IMG/VR virus record: IMGVR_UViG_3300009176_000062
Coordinates: 1 to 31,432 of that record
DNA from: a virus
Strand: one strand, 5' to 3'
DNA: 31,432 bases
Shown here: in pieces, positions 17,715-26,177 of the stretch
Layout of the letters: every line of letters starts with the position of its first letter
Numbering within the stretch: the stretch's first letter is position 1
Position numbers and translations under genes: made by a program
The notes under the pieces: model-generated
The model's database searches: none
What the model was told of the DNA's origin: nothing
Seen by the model: only the letters and a program-made list of their open reading frames with translations

Positions 17715-18758
17715 CTAGACGACCCTCGCTTCGTTGTTGAGGATGGCGTCACAGGTCTTGATCGGTATTCCCCTGAACGTCGTGCAAACCTTCCCATCGT
17801 ACTCAGCAATGTCCAACAGGACATTCTTCTTATTCACGGCCTGGATGTCGAGCCAAGTCCGCAGCGTCCGGTTGCAGTAGATTGCAGTCCGACCCATCGA
17901 GTCACTCACCGACGGCGAGTCACTCTTCTGAACCGCCTGTGCCCTCGCCGAAGCGACCGGCAGCTTGTACAAGCCGCGGATCAGTCCAGTCAACAGATCA
18001 GGGGGTGTTGCTCCACTCAGTGTCGTCACGTCGATGTTGCACAGTCGAACGGCGAAACGCCAGTCACGAACCGTCAGCCCACACTCCCACTTAAAGTGGT
18101 CACGATAGGCTTGATAAGTGTTGCCGTTCACGTCGTTCACTGGCCACTCGCCCATGTCCTTGTGTTGCAGCCCCGACATCTTGCCTTTCGGGAAGATACC
18201 GTGGATGGTCTCTGCACCCCAAGTCACGATCCACATCGAAGTGTTCGTGCCGCCGACTCCAGTCATGTCAATGACGTTCGCTGCGGTCTGGGCGTTGGCG
18301 ATGTTGACAGTGTTGTAACGTGGGGCCAGTCCCATGAACCTTTCCGGGTTCACTGAGGTGTTCCCATAGAACACTGTCGCCGACACCTGTTGGTTCATGC
18401 CTTCAAGAAAGGCCTTCACCTCACTGAATCGGAACTCAGGAGTATTACCGTTAAGATCAGCAATATCCTTGTCAACCACGCTGTACGTTTCGAGGTTGCC
18501 ACATGAGTCAGTGATCTGTGCCGTTGTGCTCTTCCCATTTGGGACACCATAGTTGAGCAAGCGCCACGTAGCTGCCGGCAAGCCAGTTCGAACAGTCGTT
18601 CGATGACCTGTCGGCAGGTTGCCTTGGACAAAAAGCATATCGTCCAAGATCTCATTCGTCTGTGACAACAACTCAATGATCGTAGCGATCTTGTAGTTGT
18701 CGTCGACTCGCTTGGCCCAATCAGCAAGGGTCAAGGCAGTTGCGCCGATAACTGGCAT
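17715..18758 (-). CDS. Major capsid protein (BPP-1 Bbp17-like)
   Basis: 347 residues, close to T7 gp10A (345). It lies between the scaffold and cement genes. The N-terminus MPVIGATALTLADWAKRVD, the ILDDMLFVQGNLPTGHRTTVRTGLP segment and the SVVDKDIADLNGN stretch are typical of the BPP-1-type HK97-fold capsid family; the middle FMGLAPRYNTVN and a GLTVRDWRFAVRLCNID segment also fit. A good ribosome site (GAGGAGAATAAACA) precedes the ATG, as expected for the most abundant structural protein. No separate protease gene was seen, so maturation may proceed without cleavage. Confidence 0.92.
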   Translation of the reverse strand: MPVIGATALTLADWAKRVDDNYKIATIIELLSQTNEILDDMLFVQGNLPTGHRTTVRTGLPAATWRLLNYGVPNGKSTTAQITDSCGNLETYSVVDKDIADLNGNTPEFRFSEVKAFLEGMNQQVSATVFYGNTSVNPERFMGLAPRYNTVNIANAQTAANVIDMTGVGGTNTSMWIVTWGAETIHGIFPKGKMSGLQHKDMGEWPVNDVNGNTYQAYRDHFKWECGLTVRDWRFAVRLCNIDVTTLSGATPPDLLTGLIRGLYKLPVASARAQAVQKSDSPSVSDSMGRTAIYCNRTLRTWLDIQAVNKKNVLLDIAEYDGKVCTTFRGIPIKTCDAILNNEARVV

Positions 18759-18761
18759 TGT

Positions 18762-19457
18762 TTATTCTCCTCGGTTTGGTACCAGATGTGGATACAGTGC
18801 AGCGCCTGGACTGTCAGGTTTCACTGATCTCGGGGGCTCCGCTCTCACCGGCCCTGGCTCCGCCAATGCTTTTGACATACGGAACAAGGTTCGGATGATT
18901 GCAGGGTTGTTCCCCGCACCAGTAAAGTCAAGTGCAGTCCTAACTCCAGGGTCGCCGTATTCACTCAAAGCACTTCCAATAACACGCCTCACTTCGTCGA
19001 AGTTTTTGCCACCCATCTCTGAGTCAGCCATAACTTCGTCTTGCCAACCCTTTTGCGTGTCTCGCCACATCTGGTACGGCCGGTCAGCCGCCTCCTTGAC
19101 GGTCTTAGCATACAGGTCGATATATTCCTGAGCCACCTCCTGCTTCACCCCACTCTTCTTGGAGATCTCAGTAAACTCGTTAAACGCTGGGTTCTTCTTG
19201 TCGATCTGCGGGTCGAGCTTAAGCTGCGTCGGATCGAACGCTCCAGGGATAACTGAAGTTGGTTCGGTCTTGTCATCGACTGTCCGCTCACTCGTCTCAT
19301 CGTTCAGATCAACTGTTTCATCGTTGAGCAGTGAAGGCTTTTGATTAGCCTTCTCCAGTTGTTCTTGGGCCGCCTTAGCTGTTCCTGGCCCCGTCGCCTC
19401 TCCAACAGGCTTAGGTTCCGCTGGAGGTGTCGTCTGTGTAGCTGTCAGATCCGTCAT
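18762..19457 (-). CDS. Capsid scaffolding protein
   Basis: 231 residues, immediately upstream of the capsid gene. Low-complexity, charged and helical: a Thr/Pro/Glu-rich N-terminus, an acidic middle (NDETVDLNDETSERTVDD), a Lys/Glu-rich helix around residues 85-115, and a C-terminal region with Pro/Arg residues. No enzyme motif is visible. Length, composition and position fit a scaffold that directs shell assembly and is then lost. The gene starts inside the Bbp19-like gene (47-base overlap); GGGAGAAGG stands before its ATG. Confidence 0.78.
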   Translation of the reverse strand: MTDLTATQTTPPAEPKPVGEATGPGTAKAAQEQLEKANQKPSLLNDETVDLNDETSERTVDDKTEPTSVIPGAFDPTQLKLDPQIDKKNPAFNEFTEISKKSGVKQEVAQEYIDLYAKTVKEAADRPYQMWRDTQKGWQDEVMADSEMGGKNFDEVRRVIGSALSEYGDPGVRTALDFTGAGNNPAIIRTLFRMSKALAEPGPVRAEPPRSVKPDSPGAALYPHLVPNRGE

Positions 19458-19791
19458 TGCCTTCTCCCGTTTGCTTTATCGACTTCTCAAGATCACCTAG
19501 TTCTCGAGCCTCTTGTACCATCTCGATATACCGCGCTGGACACGCCCGCATAAGATCAGCCAACAGACGAAGCCCCATGTTCCTTTCCCCCTCGGCAAAA
19601 CCCATTGCAAGTGCCTCGACTGAGAAAGAACTTCTCCAGATATGTGCGCTCTCGAGTATCTCGAAGAACCAGGATCGACCTTCACGAGTCTCCATGATCC
19701 GCCGGAGTAAGTCATCCTTTATGTTCTCCTGAACCCTAAGCTGTTTGATCCGATCTTTAACTTGTTTCGGATCACTCGCATCATAACTCAC
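19411..19791 (-). CDS. Bbp19-like small structural-region protein
   Basis: 126 residues between portal and scaffold, the position of Bbp19 in BPP-1. The core pattern matches that family: RRIMETREGRSWFFEILESAHIW, then a Phe-containing stretch, then MGFAEGERNMGLRLLADLMRACP and YIEMVQEAR. The C-terminus is acidic and Ser/Asp-rich and is read in the region that overlaps the scaffold start. The biochemical role is not known to me; position implies head assembly. The start overlaps the portal gene's last codon. Confidence 0.75.
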   Translation of the reverse strand: MSYDASDPKQVKDRIKQLRVQENIKDDLLRRIMETREGRSWFFEILESAHIWRSSFSVEALAMGFAEGERNMGLRLLADLMRACPARYIEMVQEARELGDLEKSIKQTGEGNDGSDSYTDDTSSGT

Positions 19792-21482
19792 TGTTGAACC
19801 TCAGTCCCTGACTGTGGCCCACCAAGTCCCATCATGGCGGCCAAAGCATTCTGGCCACCGCCCACGTCCGTCTTGGAAAGTACTTGCGCGCCCTTAACCG
19901 CCGCGTCAGTCTGACCAAGCAACGCCGCCTGCTCCTGTTGCTTCTGCTTTTGCTCTCGGAGAGCTGCCACTTCATCGCGCGACCTCAGTATCTTCGGTGG
20001 GACACCCATCAAGTCCGCATACTCCACCATAAACTCATCCACGTTGATGTTGTCAAGCACGCTAGGATCGGCCGCCGCTATGTTACCAGCCAAGCCCATC
20101 ACCCGTTCCATCCCCGAGGCCGATACAGCTCGCTGTGCTTCAGCAAGCATCGAAACGTACTGAACATTCAGCCCTTGACCATCTTTGATCAGGCCCTCTG
20201 GTGCAGGCGGCAACAAACCAGCCCTCATCATGATCCCAAAGATCCGCTCGATCACTGGATCAAGCGCCTCTTGTTCAAACCGCTCGAGCACGGGGCCAAG
20301 CATGATAAGCTTCTCCTCGCGCCTCGCATCTATCTCCGTCGCGGTCCTCACTGTATCTAGCTGAGAGATCATCATGAAGAGGTCGTTGAAAAAGATCACC
20401 TTAATCCGCTCTTGAATCTCTTTGATGTCTTCCTTCAAGTCGTTGATCGGCGGGTTGACTGTGAACACGGGCTTGTAGCCCACGTTTTGCAATCCACTGA
20501 CATAAGTGACGCCTCCCGGCATTAATGAGGCCGGTTGGTTCCTCAGCTGAACATCAGCAAGCATCGGCGGATTAACCATCTTGTCAATCGCCTGTCCCTT
20601 CCTCTTTGTCTCCTGTTGCAGCTGTTTGATGTCCCCAAGAGCATCCATAGCAGGTGATCTGCCATAAACATCGTTCGAGACGAGGTCCCAGCGAGGAGCA
20701 ATGACAGGCCACTCATTGTATCCGCTCCACCTAAGCGGCCCCTCCGCAGTGTTGCCTCTCTCCCAGTAAAGCTCCATGTACTTCCATTTTTGCCTTTCAC
20801 TGCCATCATTCGGCTCAATCAGATGACAAACAACAATCTCTTGAGTCCGACCCCCTGGTTGCGCGTAAGCTTTCTTCGTCGACTCCGAACAATTCTCAAG
20901 CCCAAACTCTTGTACAACTTGCTTAACAGTCATCGTGAACTCTCTTGCGAGCGTATCCACTTCATAAGTCGGACCCGCCTCAAGATAATACTCGCCCGCA
21001 CAAGGGTTGTAAAAGCGGACCACGTTCTCGTAGTCCTCGTAGCAAATCGAAACACCTGTGCCGAACACAACAAGATCAAGATACAAAGTAGCCATAGCAT
21101 TGTAGAAGTTTGACTCCGCGAACACTTTAAGCAATCGTTTCTCGCACTCAGCAAGCCACAGTGACGCTGGGTTCGACGAGTCGTTCAGTTGCAGTCCCTC
21201 GATCCCCAGACGGAACCAGGGCCTCGTAGGTGAGGTGATTCCGCTCATCATACCAGCCGCACACACCCGAGCGGCAATTGTACCTGTAGAGTCGATAATA
21301 CCTGTGTTCAGTTGCGTTCCGCGACTCATCTCGTTCGGTGTTATCAGCCACTTGTATCTCCTCGGCAAGAGGAAGTTAGCCAGCTCCCTCCAGTGAACCC
21401 ACCAAGAGTAGCGCGGAGTTCTCATCGCGATCAAGCGTTGATCCGCCCATTCCGCTCTCTCCTGGCGAGTTTTCTTGTTCAT
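19788..21482 (-). CDS. Portal protein (head-to-tail connecting protein family)
   Basis: 564 residues (T7 gp8 is 536). N-terminal WVHWRELANFLLPRRYKWL and the TGTIAARVCAAGMMSGITSPTRPWFRL segment are classic for podovirus portals, as is GRSPAMDALGDIKQLQQ near residue 280. The C-terminal part (about 520-564) is Gln-rich and flexible. It forms the dodecameric ring through which the terminase pumps DNA and to which the gp11-like adaptor binds. The ATG overlaps no gene but follows the stop of the upstream proline-rich gene directly. Confidence 0.93.
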   Translation of the reverse strand: MNKKTRQERAEWADQRLIAMRTPRYSWWVHWRELANFLLPRRYKWLITPNEMSRGTQLNTGIIDSTGTIAARVCAAGMMSGITSPTRPWFRLGIEGLQLNDSSNPASLWLAECEKRLLKVFAESNFYNAMATLYLDLVVFGTGVSICYEDYENVVRFYNPCAGEYYLEAGPTYEVDTLAREFTMTVKQVVQEFGLENCSESTKKAYAQPGGRTQEIVVCHLIEPNDGSERQKWKYMELYWERGNTAEGPLRWSGYNEWPVIAPRWDLVSNDVYGRSPAMDALGDIKQLQQETKRKGQAIDKMVNPPMLADVQLRNQPASLMPGGVTYVSGLQNVGYKPVFTVNPPINDLKEDIKEIQERIKVIFFNDLFMMISQLDTVRTATEIDARREEKLIMLGPVLERFEQEALDPVIERIFGIMMRAGLLPPAPEGLIKDGQGLNVQYVSMLAEAQRAVSASGMERVMGLAGNIAAADPSVLDNINVDEFMVEYADLMGVPPKILRSRDEVAALREQKQKQQEQAALLGQTDAAVKGAQVLSKTDVGGGQNALAAMMGLGGPQSGTEVQQ

Positions 21483-21692
21483 CTAGCGCCCCAACAAAGA
21501 CTTGTTAGAGTCTTCTTGATCTTGAGAGGGTGTTGCCAGTGACCCTGGCTTCGCTTGGTTCGCCTCGAGCTGACCCGCAATCTTCTGCGGATCAGTACCT
21601 GGTTGTGACGGCGCTGCCGTCGGCATTGGAGTCGTTGCCTGTTGGATCGGAGCTGATGGTGGAGTCGGCTGTTGGTCGTTTCCGCCAAACAT
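21483..21692 (-). CDS. Small proline-rich protein, paralogue 1
   Basis: 69 residues, next to the portal gene. Begins MFGGNDQQP and ends NKSLLGR, the same frame (MFGG start, KSLLG end) as its 69-residue neighbour. The middle is Pro-, Gln- and Ser-rich and probably disordered. Small proteins ending in a SLLG motif beside the portal are common in podovirus-like phages; their job is unknown to me. The start ATG is close behind the stop of paralogue 2. Confidence 0.68.
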   Translation of the reverse strand: MFGGNDQQPTPPSAPIQQATTPMPTAAPSQPGTDPQKIAGQLEANQAKPGSLATPSQDQEDSNKSLLGR

Positions 21693-21693
21693 C

Positions 21694-21903
21694 TTAATCC
21701 CCTAACAATGACTTAGAACCAGTATTAGCTGGTGTCGTGAGACCCCCGCTACCAGTTGCTATGGTTGCACCCACGCCAGCCTTCGAGGCCGACCGAACCT
21801 TTTGCCCAGCTTCGACAACGCTTGTGTCAGCTGGAGTAGGAGCCGGTGGCGGCACTGGAGGTGGCGTGGGTGGTGGAGGTGTTTTTCCGCCGCCGCCAAA
21901 CAT
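21694..21903 (-). CDS. Small proline-rich protein, paralogue 2
   Basis: 69 residues. MFGGGGKTPPPPTPPP start, a polyproline run, then a GVGATIATGSGGLTTPANT segment and a SKSLLGD end. The GATIATGxxGLTxPANT-xKSLLG ending is the form usually seen in single-copy portal-adjacent proteins, so this is likely the ancestral copy and the neighbour a diverged duplicate. Its ATG overlaps the last base of the upstream gene's stop. Confidence 0.72.
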   Translation of the reverse strand: MFGGGGKTPPPPTPPPVPPPAPTPADTSVVEAGQKVRSASKAGVGATIATGSGGLTTPANTGSKSLLGD

Positions 21904-22232
21904 TATGGCCTCCGTTCGGTTTTGTCAGGCTTGTCAGGCGAGAACATCGGCTTGCTTCGGCCTTCAGCACTCCGTGTGATCGGCGGCGCTTCAGGATGTG
22001 CCCCCTCAACAAAGCTTCCAATGATCGGATCATCTACGATCCCAATCCCTCGAATAGAGAAGTCCTCTTGTTGATCAGGGAACACACGCAAGCTCACGAG
22101 CGCCCCATCAGCACTGACTCCCGTAACCAAGGCAGCACTTTCCGTCCCCGGTCCTACTCGCGCGAGCACCCGCGGATCAGCGGCTGCCATATCGGTTGGG
22201 GCCTTATAGACTCCAGTAACACCTATCGCCAT
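21903..22232 (-). CDS. Small late protein, function unknown (beta-rich)
   Basis: 109 residues from the ATG of MAIGVTGVYKAP; AAAGGAGG five bases upstream makes this start better than one 48 bases further out. A beta-strand pattern (ALVTGVSADGALVSLRVFP) is followed by a Pro-rich, charged C-terminus with SPDKPDKTERRP. It lies between the membrane proteins and the portal module. No family recognised. Confidence 0.68.
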   Translation of the reverse strand: MAIGVTGVYKAPTDMAAADPRVLARVGPGTESAALVTGVSADGALVSLRVFPDQQEDFSIRGIGIVDDPIIGSFVEGAHPEAPPITRSAEGRSKPMFSPDKPDKTERRP

Positions 22233-22246
22233 CACGTCCTCCTTTG

Positions 22247-22417
22247 TTAAGCGTGAATCACGAAGCCAAACGAGTGCCATCCAAGCAGAAACAGCAGGAT
22301 GAAGAATAGCAGCTCACTCGCGTAGAGATAAGGTCCGGTGAGTCCTCCCCACCTCGTCCCGATCCACGAGAAGAACCACAAGATCATGAGCACCCAAAAC
22401 AACAGACCTATAGACAT
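22247..22417 (-). CDS. Small membrane protein, 56 residues (holin candidate)
   Basis: Starts MSIGLLFWVLMILWFFSWIG and ends SFGFVIHA before TAA. Two hydrophobic helices are visible, about 3-20 and 34-52, joined by a TRWGGLTGPYLY loop. It ends 14 bases before the start of the 109-residue gene and begins 4 bases after the stop of the single-helix coiled-coil protein, so it fits the packed gene order exactly. A two-helix small protein in this place may be a holin or a membrane helper for lysis, but no endolysin lies next to it. The role is inferred. Confidence 0.72.
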   Translation of the reverse strand: MSIGLLFWVLMILWFFSWIGTRWGGLTGPYLYASELLFFILLFLLGWHSFGFVIHA

Positions 22418-22421
22418 GACG

Positions 22422-22703
22422 TCACCTCGCAGGTGAGATGTGCAGCTCTTTAGTCATGATATTGATAACATTGTCCAGTCGTCGCTTGTTCTCGTTGGAT
22501 GTACTCTCCAACACCGTTAAGCGGTTGTCGATCACAGCTAAGTGTGGCGAGCCCCTTGTCTCCAGCGTCTGAACCCTTGCCTCCAACTTCACCATATACG
22601 CGGTCATGCTCAACACGGCAGCCCCAATCCCAACAGCTTGGGCCAACAAGAAGTAGACCAGCGTGGAATTGTCTTTGAGCCATGTCTTTGCTTGCTCAAC
22701 CAT
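22422..22703 (-). CDS. Single-pass membrane protein with C-terminal coiled coil
   Basis: 93 residues. One hydrophobic helix at about 14-38 (STLVYFLLAQAVGIGAAVLS), then a coiled-coil stretch with VKLEARVQTLETRGSPHLAV, then NRLTVLEST and NENKRRLDNVI. The TRGSP-HLAxIDNRLTVLE stretch recurs in many small phage membrane proteins. The layout resembles inner-membrane spanin or holin partners, but no matching outer-membrane lipoprotein was seen. It overlaps the upstream chaperone-like gene by 8 bases. Confidence 0.68.
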   Translation of the reverse strand: MVEQAKTWLKDNSTLVYFLLAQAVGIGAAVLSMTAYMVKLEARVQTLETRGSPHLAVIDNRLTVLESTSNENKRRLDNVINIMTKELHISPAR

Positions 22704-22992
22704 CTTTCGGTTCCGGCATCTTTAAGAGCTTCGGCGGCACTGGAGGTTTTTGTGACTCCGCTACTTCCCAAGCATCAATCACAGGCTTGAAGCGTTCGAT
22801 GTCTTCGATCGGCTCATTGAGCTTGTAGTTGAATTGAGTTGAGAGATCGTTGATGAACTCGATGTGACCGACTGTGCCATTCCACTGAACCGCATGAACG
22901 CCCTCAAGCTCCGGGTACTTGCTACAGTCAACTATTCGTGGCTCTTTGTCAACGAGAACCATGTTGTCACTTGTGACGATAGTCAAGCGCAT
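22696..22992 (-). CDS. Tail-fibre chaperone-like small protein
   Basis: 98 residues from the ATG of MRLTIVTSDNMVLVD; GGAGGG five to six bases upstream favours it over a codon 12 bases earlier. The pattern MRLTI---DN--VDxxP, then PELEGVHAVQWNGTVGHIEF, is typical of small phage proteins placed after tail-fibre genes, which are often thought to help fibre assembly. The C-terminus is Pro- and Lys-rich. The chaperone role follows from position and resemblance, not from a direct test. Confidence 0.62.
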   Translation of the reverse strand: MRLTIVTSDNMVLVDKEPRIVDCSKYPELEGVHAVQWNGTVGHIEFINDLSTQFNYKLNEPIEDIERFKPVIDAWEVAESQKPPVPPKLLKMPEPKDG

Positions 22993-23290
22993 TTTGCCCT
23001 CCATTCACAAGTGCTTCCCACTGCGACCGCTGTACTTGACTGGTGCTCACCACTTCATTCCTGAAGCTTTCGACCGCGGCTCCGGTCGCCCTCTGTTGTT
23101 GTGAGTTCTCGATCATCAGCATCGGCATCCAAGCAAGCGCGCAATTCCAGTGATCGACAAGCTCTTCACTTTGTGGATGCTTTCCTCTCACATGGACCCA
23201 CAACGCACAAGTGTGGCAAACAAGCTTCATCGGCTTTTGCCATAGCGGACACTTCAACGTGCCAGACGCTCTTGGTTTCTCAGTATCCAT
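22967..23290 (-). CDS. Cys-rich conserved phage protein, possible zinc ribbon
   Basis: 107 residues. The ATG overlaps the stop of the tail-fibre gene (TGATG). Four cysteines are arranged CPLW (Cys14), CHTC (Cys25 and Cys28) and Cys50, a plausible zinc site. The stretch LVDHWNCALAWMPMLMIEN, then QQQRATGAAVESFRNEVV, is a recurrent signature in phage proteins of this type near fibre genes. The role is unknown. A histidine in WHVRGKH could also contribute to metal binding. Confidence 0.7.
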   Translation of the reverse strand: MDTEKPRASGTLKCPLWQKPMKLVCHTCALWVHVRGKHPQSEELVDHWNCALAWMPMLMIENSQQQRATGAAVESFRNEVVSTSQVQRSQWEALVNGGQNALDYRHK

Positions 23291-24150
23291 CAATTCTTAC
23301 TCGCAATGATGAGATCGACGTACAGAACACTGAGGTTGAGGCCGTGAGCGTGTGCTCCACCAGCGCCCGCAGAAACGTCATAGACAGCACCGTAAGCGTT
23401 GAGGCCGTTGCCATCAGAAGGTTCGTGGTGGAAGCCACCAGGACCACCGCCGGGGTTCAAGGTGTAGCCGTAAGTTTGATGGGCATGAGCTGCCATCGTG
23501 TTGCCATCAAGCGTAGCACCCTGCGTCGAGACCGCAGCAAACATAGACGAAAACGTGTATGTACCACCTGATGCCGCCGTCCCTGAGACAACCCTCAGCG
23601 CCTTATCATTGTGAGTCGTCTGCTTCGTCCAGCCTGTAGGTGCGGCCGACTGTTGAAACAGCATCAAGGTTCCAACTGGGAAAGAGCTGACCGCAGCATC
23701 GACATACTGCTTAGTGGCAGCATGAAGTGGTCCAGTTGGATTGCCCTTCAGAATAACGAGCCCGTCAGCACGACTGATTCCAAGTGCTTGACCAACATAA
23801 GTCCCAGCATCATTGAAGTAATGGATACCAAAGTTTGATCCAACATTGCCACCACTTTCCGGTGCGGTGTCACCAATAGCTACGTCCCAACGAGGCAAAG
23901 CCCCTATCATAGAGGTGACACTAGCTAACTCTCCTACTGCTGTTCTCTGTAATATAAGGTGTGGGCTGACATAGTTAATTATAAGTTGGCCAGTCATAGT
24001 GTCGCCGGCCTTCAAGACATAAGTCGGCGCATTCGCTACCGCCTGAGCAATCCAGGCCGTCCCATCCCACCTATACTGTGGCACGCCCACTTGTGCTGGA
24101 GTCGGATACAAATCACCGACTGTAGGTGAAGATGGGAAGTTGAGTGCCAT
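23290..24150 (-). CDS. Tail-fibre / receptor-binding tip protein
   Basis: 286 residues from the ATG at 24150, which overlaps the stop of the upstream fibre gene (TAATG) and has GGAG eight bases upstream. N-terminal FPSSPTVGDLYP and YRWDGTAWIAQ resemble fibre attachment strands; a KAGDTMTGQL motif and an AATKQYVDAAV motif are shared with the larger fibre protein. The C-terminus has PVGTLMLFQQSAAPTGWTKQ, a Gly/His-rich beta region, and ends LYVDLIIASKN, the usual end of many fibre tips. It probably contacts the host surface. No C-type-lectin or variable-repeat pattern was seen. Confidence 0.78.
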   Translation of the reverse strand: MALNFPSSPTVGDLYPTPAQVGVPQYRWDGTAWIAQAVANAPTYVLKAGDTMTGQLIINYVSPHLILQRTAVGELASVTSMIGALPRWDVAIGDTAPESGGNVGSNFGIHYFNDAGTYVGQALGISRADGLVILKGNPTGPLHAATKQYVDAAVSSFPVGTLMLFQQSAAPTGWTKQTTHNDKALRVVSGTAASGGTYTFSSMFAAVSTQGATLDGNTMAAHAHQTYGYTLNPGGGPGGFHHEPSDGNGLNAYGAVYDVSAGAGGAHAHGLNLSVLYVDLIIASKN

Positions 24151-26168
24151 TACAGCCACTCCACAATGAGAACACTGTTAGTATCGAAGAGGGTGCCGCC
24201 ATACAGCAGAAAACGAATAGCTAAGACACTAAGACCGGAACCCGGCTGAGTTCGGTTATTGAAAGTAAATGTCCCGTGCCCGCTTGTATTGTTATAACCT
24301 CTCGATATAAAATCACCTGAAAAGAAATGTCCTGTTGTTTTTCTCTTCACCTGCATAAACCCATCCCAGGTAAAAGGAAGTTGACTATTATCTTGGGTTT
24401 GTAGAAGAAAGAAACCAGGAAGAGTAGCATTAACATTATAATAGACCCAAGTTGCGGGATTGGAAGTAAACTGATTCCCACTAAAAGCATAATTACCTGC
24501 TGCATTCAGAAACACTCCAGCTGAAACACTCAGCTGTATCAGAGGATACGTCCCGGCTCCCGTAAAATAAGCTGAACCACTTAATTTCGCTGCAACAGCA
24601 TTCGCGGGAACTGGGATGTCAACTAAGTTAAGTCCATCCAAAGTGAAGCGTTGTCTGTTCGATGTCTTGACATCGACGTATTGCTTGGTAGCGATGCCAA
24701 GCGCTGCTGTCGGATCAGCGTTAACATCGACTAATGCAGTATTCGGATCAATGTGGAATCCATACTTTGATGCTGTAACACCATAAATGAAAAAGCTATC
24801 ATCGGTTTGTTTACCAACTTGCCACTTAACAGCACCACCTTGATGGAAGTCAACTTTTACTTGTTGTGCGGCTTGCTGTGCAACCAATGAAAGAGTTGAT
24901 GAACCAAGGGCAGGAGCAATTGATAAGTTGCCCGACATCGTATCACCGGCCTTCTTGACAAGGGCCGACGTATCAAGCACTGGTGTCGCAACCGCCTGAA
25001 CCCACTGTGCTCCAGTCCCATCATTGTAGCGGACGTAAAGCGTTCCTGTGTCGCTTTCCCACCAAAGCATGTTGTCGAGTGGAGCCGGTGGAGGAGTGTC
25101 GCTTACGATGATCGAGGCCTTGCTATCAACGTAATCCTTCGTCGCGGCCTGAAGCGGAGCGGTTGGTGGGCCACTAAGAGTTAAGGCTCCTGTCATAGTG
25201 TCGCCAACAGTATCAACGAACTTAGCGTCCGCCTCCGCTTTCGTATAGCTCGGAGATGTTCCTAGCGCCGCATACCAGACACCGCGAACAGATGACCACT
25301 TCCAGATCGCCCCCGCATACGCAGTGAAGGCTTGATCGTTAACTGGTGCGACGGGGAAGACTATCTTTGTGTAAGCCGCTGGCTGCGCAGGGATGTAGGG
25401 AAGAGGCTCGATCCACTGATGGCCTCCTCCATCGTTGTAGTAGATGTAGGTGATGCCTGTCGCCGAGTCGAGCCACATCGTATTGTCAGCTGGTGCAACG
25501 GGCTTGGTCTCACTAACGAGGATCGAGGCTCCACCACCGCCTCCACCAGACGAGTTAATCGTTACATCCACTTCCTCATTAACAGCATCATCCGCCACAG
25601 CCAGTGTAACATTCAGGCCCTCGATAAAGTTGATCGCCCGTCTGATCCCCATCGAGACGCCAGCAAGCTTAACCTTAACTCGGGCGTTGTCATCAGGCCC
25701 AATGGCCCCAATCACATTCCTCGCATCTTGAGCTGTGGGCGAGCGGACGAGTTGCTGGCCAACGCTTGAGCTGTCGCTGATCTGGGCGACGGGGTGGGAG
25801 TGAGCAGAGGGCGGGAACTCGCTCGGCTTGTTCTCGATCTGGTTCCAATCGGTCTCGTTGAGTGGAGGCAGCTGGCTCGTTGGAACGAGGCCATTTCCAT
25901 CCAGCGAGGCGTAACCGTTCGGGAACCCTCTCGCACTCGAGTCCTGCTTTAGATCCAAACCCGCTTGCAATCCAGTGACATCCGCTATGATGTGTGAGTG
26001 GGCGGACGGCGGGAATGTAGCTGGCTTCCCTCCGATCTCACTCCAGCTTGCGGCCGAGCGAAGCACTCTCCAGGCGTGCCGTCCAGAGTCGTACTGCCAC
26101 GTCAGCGGAATACCAGCAGGGGTGTACTGTTGGCCTTGCTGCGGGTTGATTGGAAACTGGATTGCCAT
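24150..26168 (-). CDS. Large tail-fibre protein with repeated modules
   Basis: 672 residues. FPPSAHSH occurs twice (52-59, 118-125). A 35-residue module of the form VS-T-P-AP-DN--W--S-TG--Y--YNDG-G-QW occurs at about 218-252 and 354-389. GDTMTG/GDTMSG motifs occur at about 322-327 and 408-413, and AATKDYVD/IATKQYVD follow them. A poly-Gly stretch near 207-213 may be a hinge. The C-terminal 150 residues are aromatic and beta-rich, as in a receptor-binding end. The gene is one of three neighbouring fibre genes that share these modules. Confidence 0.83.
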   Translation of the reverse strand: MAIQFPINPQQGQQYTPAGIPLTWQYDSGRHAWRVLRSAASWSEIGGKPATFPPSAHSHIIADVTGLQAGLDLKQDSSARGFPNGYASLDGNGLVPTSQLPPLNETDWNQIENKPSEFPPSAHSHPVAQISDSSSVGQQLVRSPTAQDARNVIGAIGPDDNARVKVKLAGVSMGIRRAINFIEGLNVTLAVADDAVNEEVDVTINSSGGGGGGASILVSETKPVAPADNTMWLDSATGITYIYYNDGGGHQWIEPLPYIPAQPAAYTKIVFPVAPVNDQAFTAYAGAIWKWSSVRGVWYAALGTSPSYTKAEADAKFVDTVGDTMTGALTLSGPPTAPLQAATKDYVDSKASIIVSDTPPPAPLDNMLWWESDTGTLYVRYNDGTGAQWVQAVATPVLDTSALVKKAGDTMSGNLSIAPALGSSTLSLVAQQAAQQVKVDFHQGGAVKWQVGKQTDDSFFIYGVTASKYGFHIDPNTALVDVNADPTAALGIATKQYVDVKTSNRQRFTLDGLNLVDIPVPANAVAAKLSGSAYFTGAGTYPLIQLSVSAGVFLNAAGNYAFSGNQFTSNPATWVYYNVNATLPGFFLLQTQDNSQLPFTWDGFMQVKRKTTGHFFSGDFISRGYNNTSGHGTFTFNNRTQPGSGLSVLAIRFLLYGGTLFDTNSVLIVEWL

Positions 26169-26177
26169 CTCAGTGTC

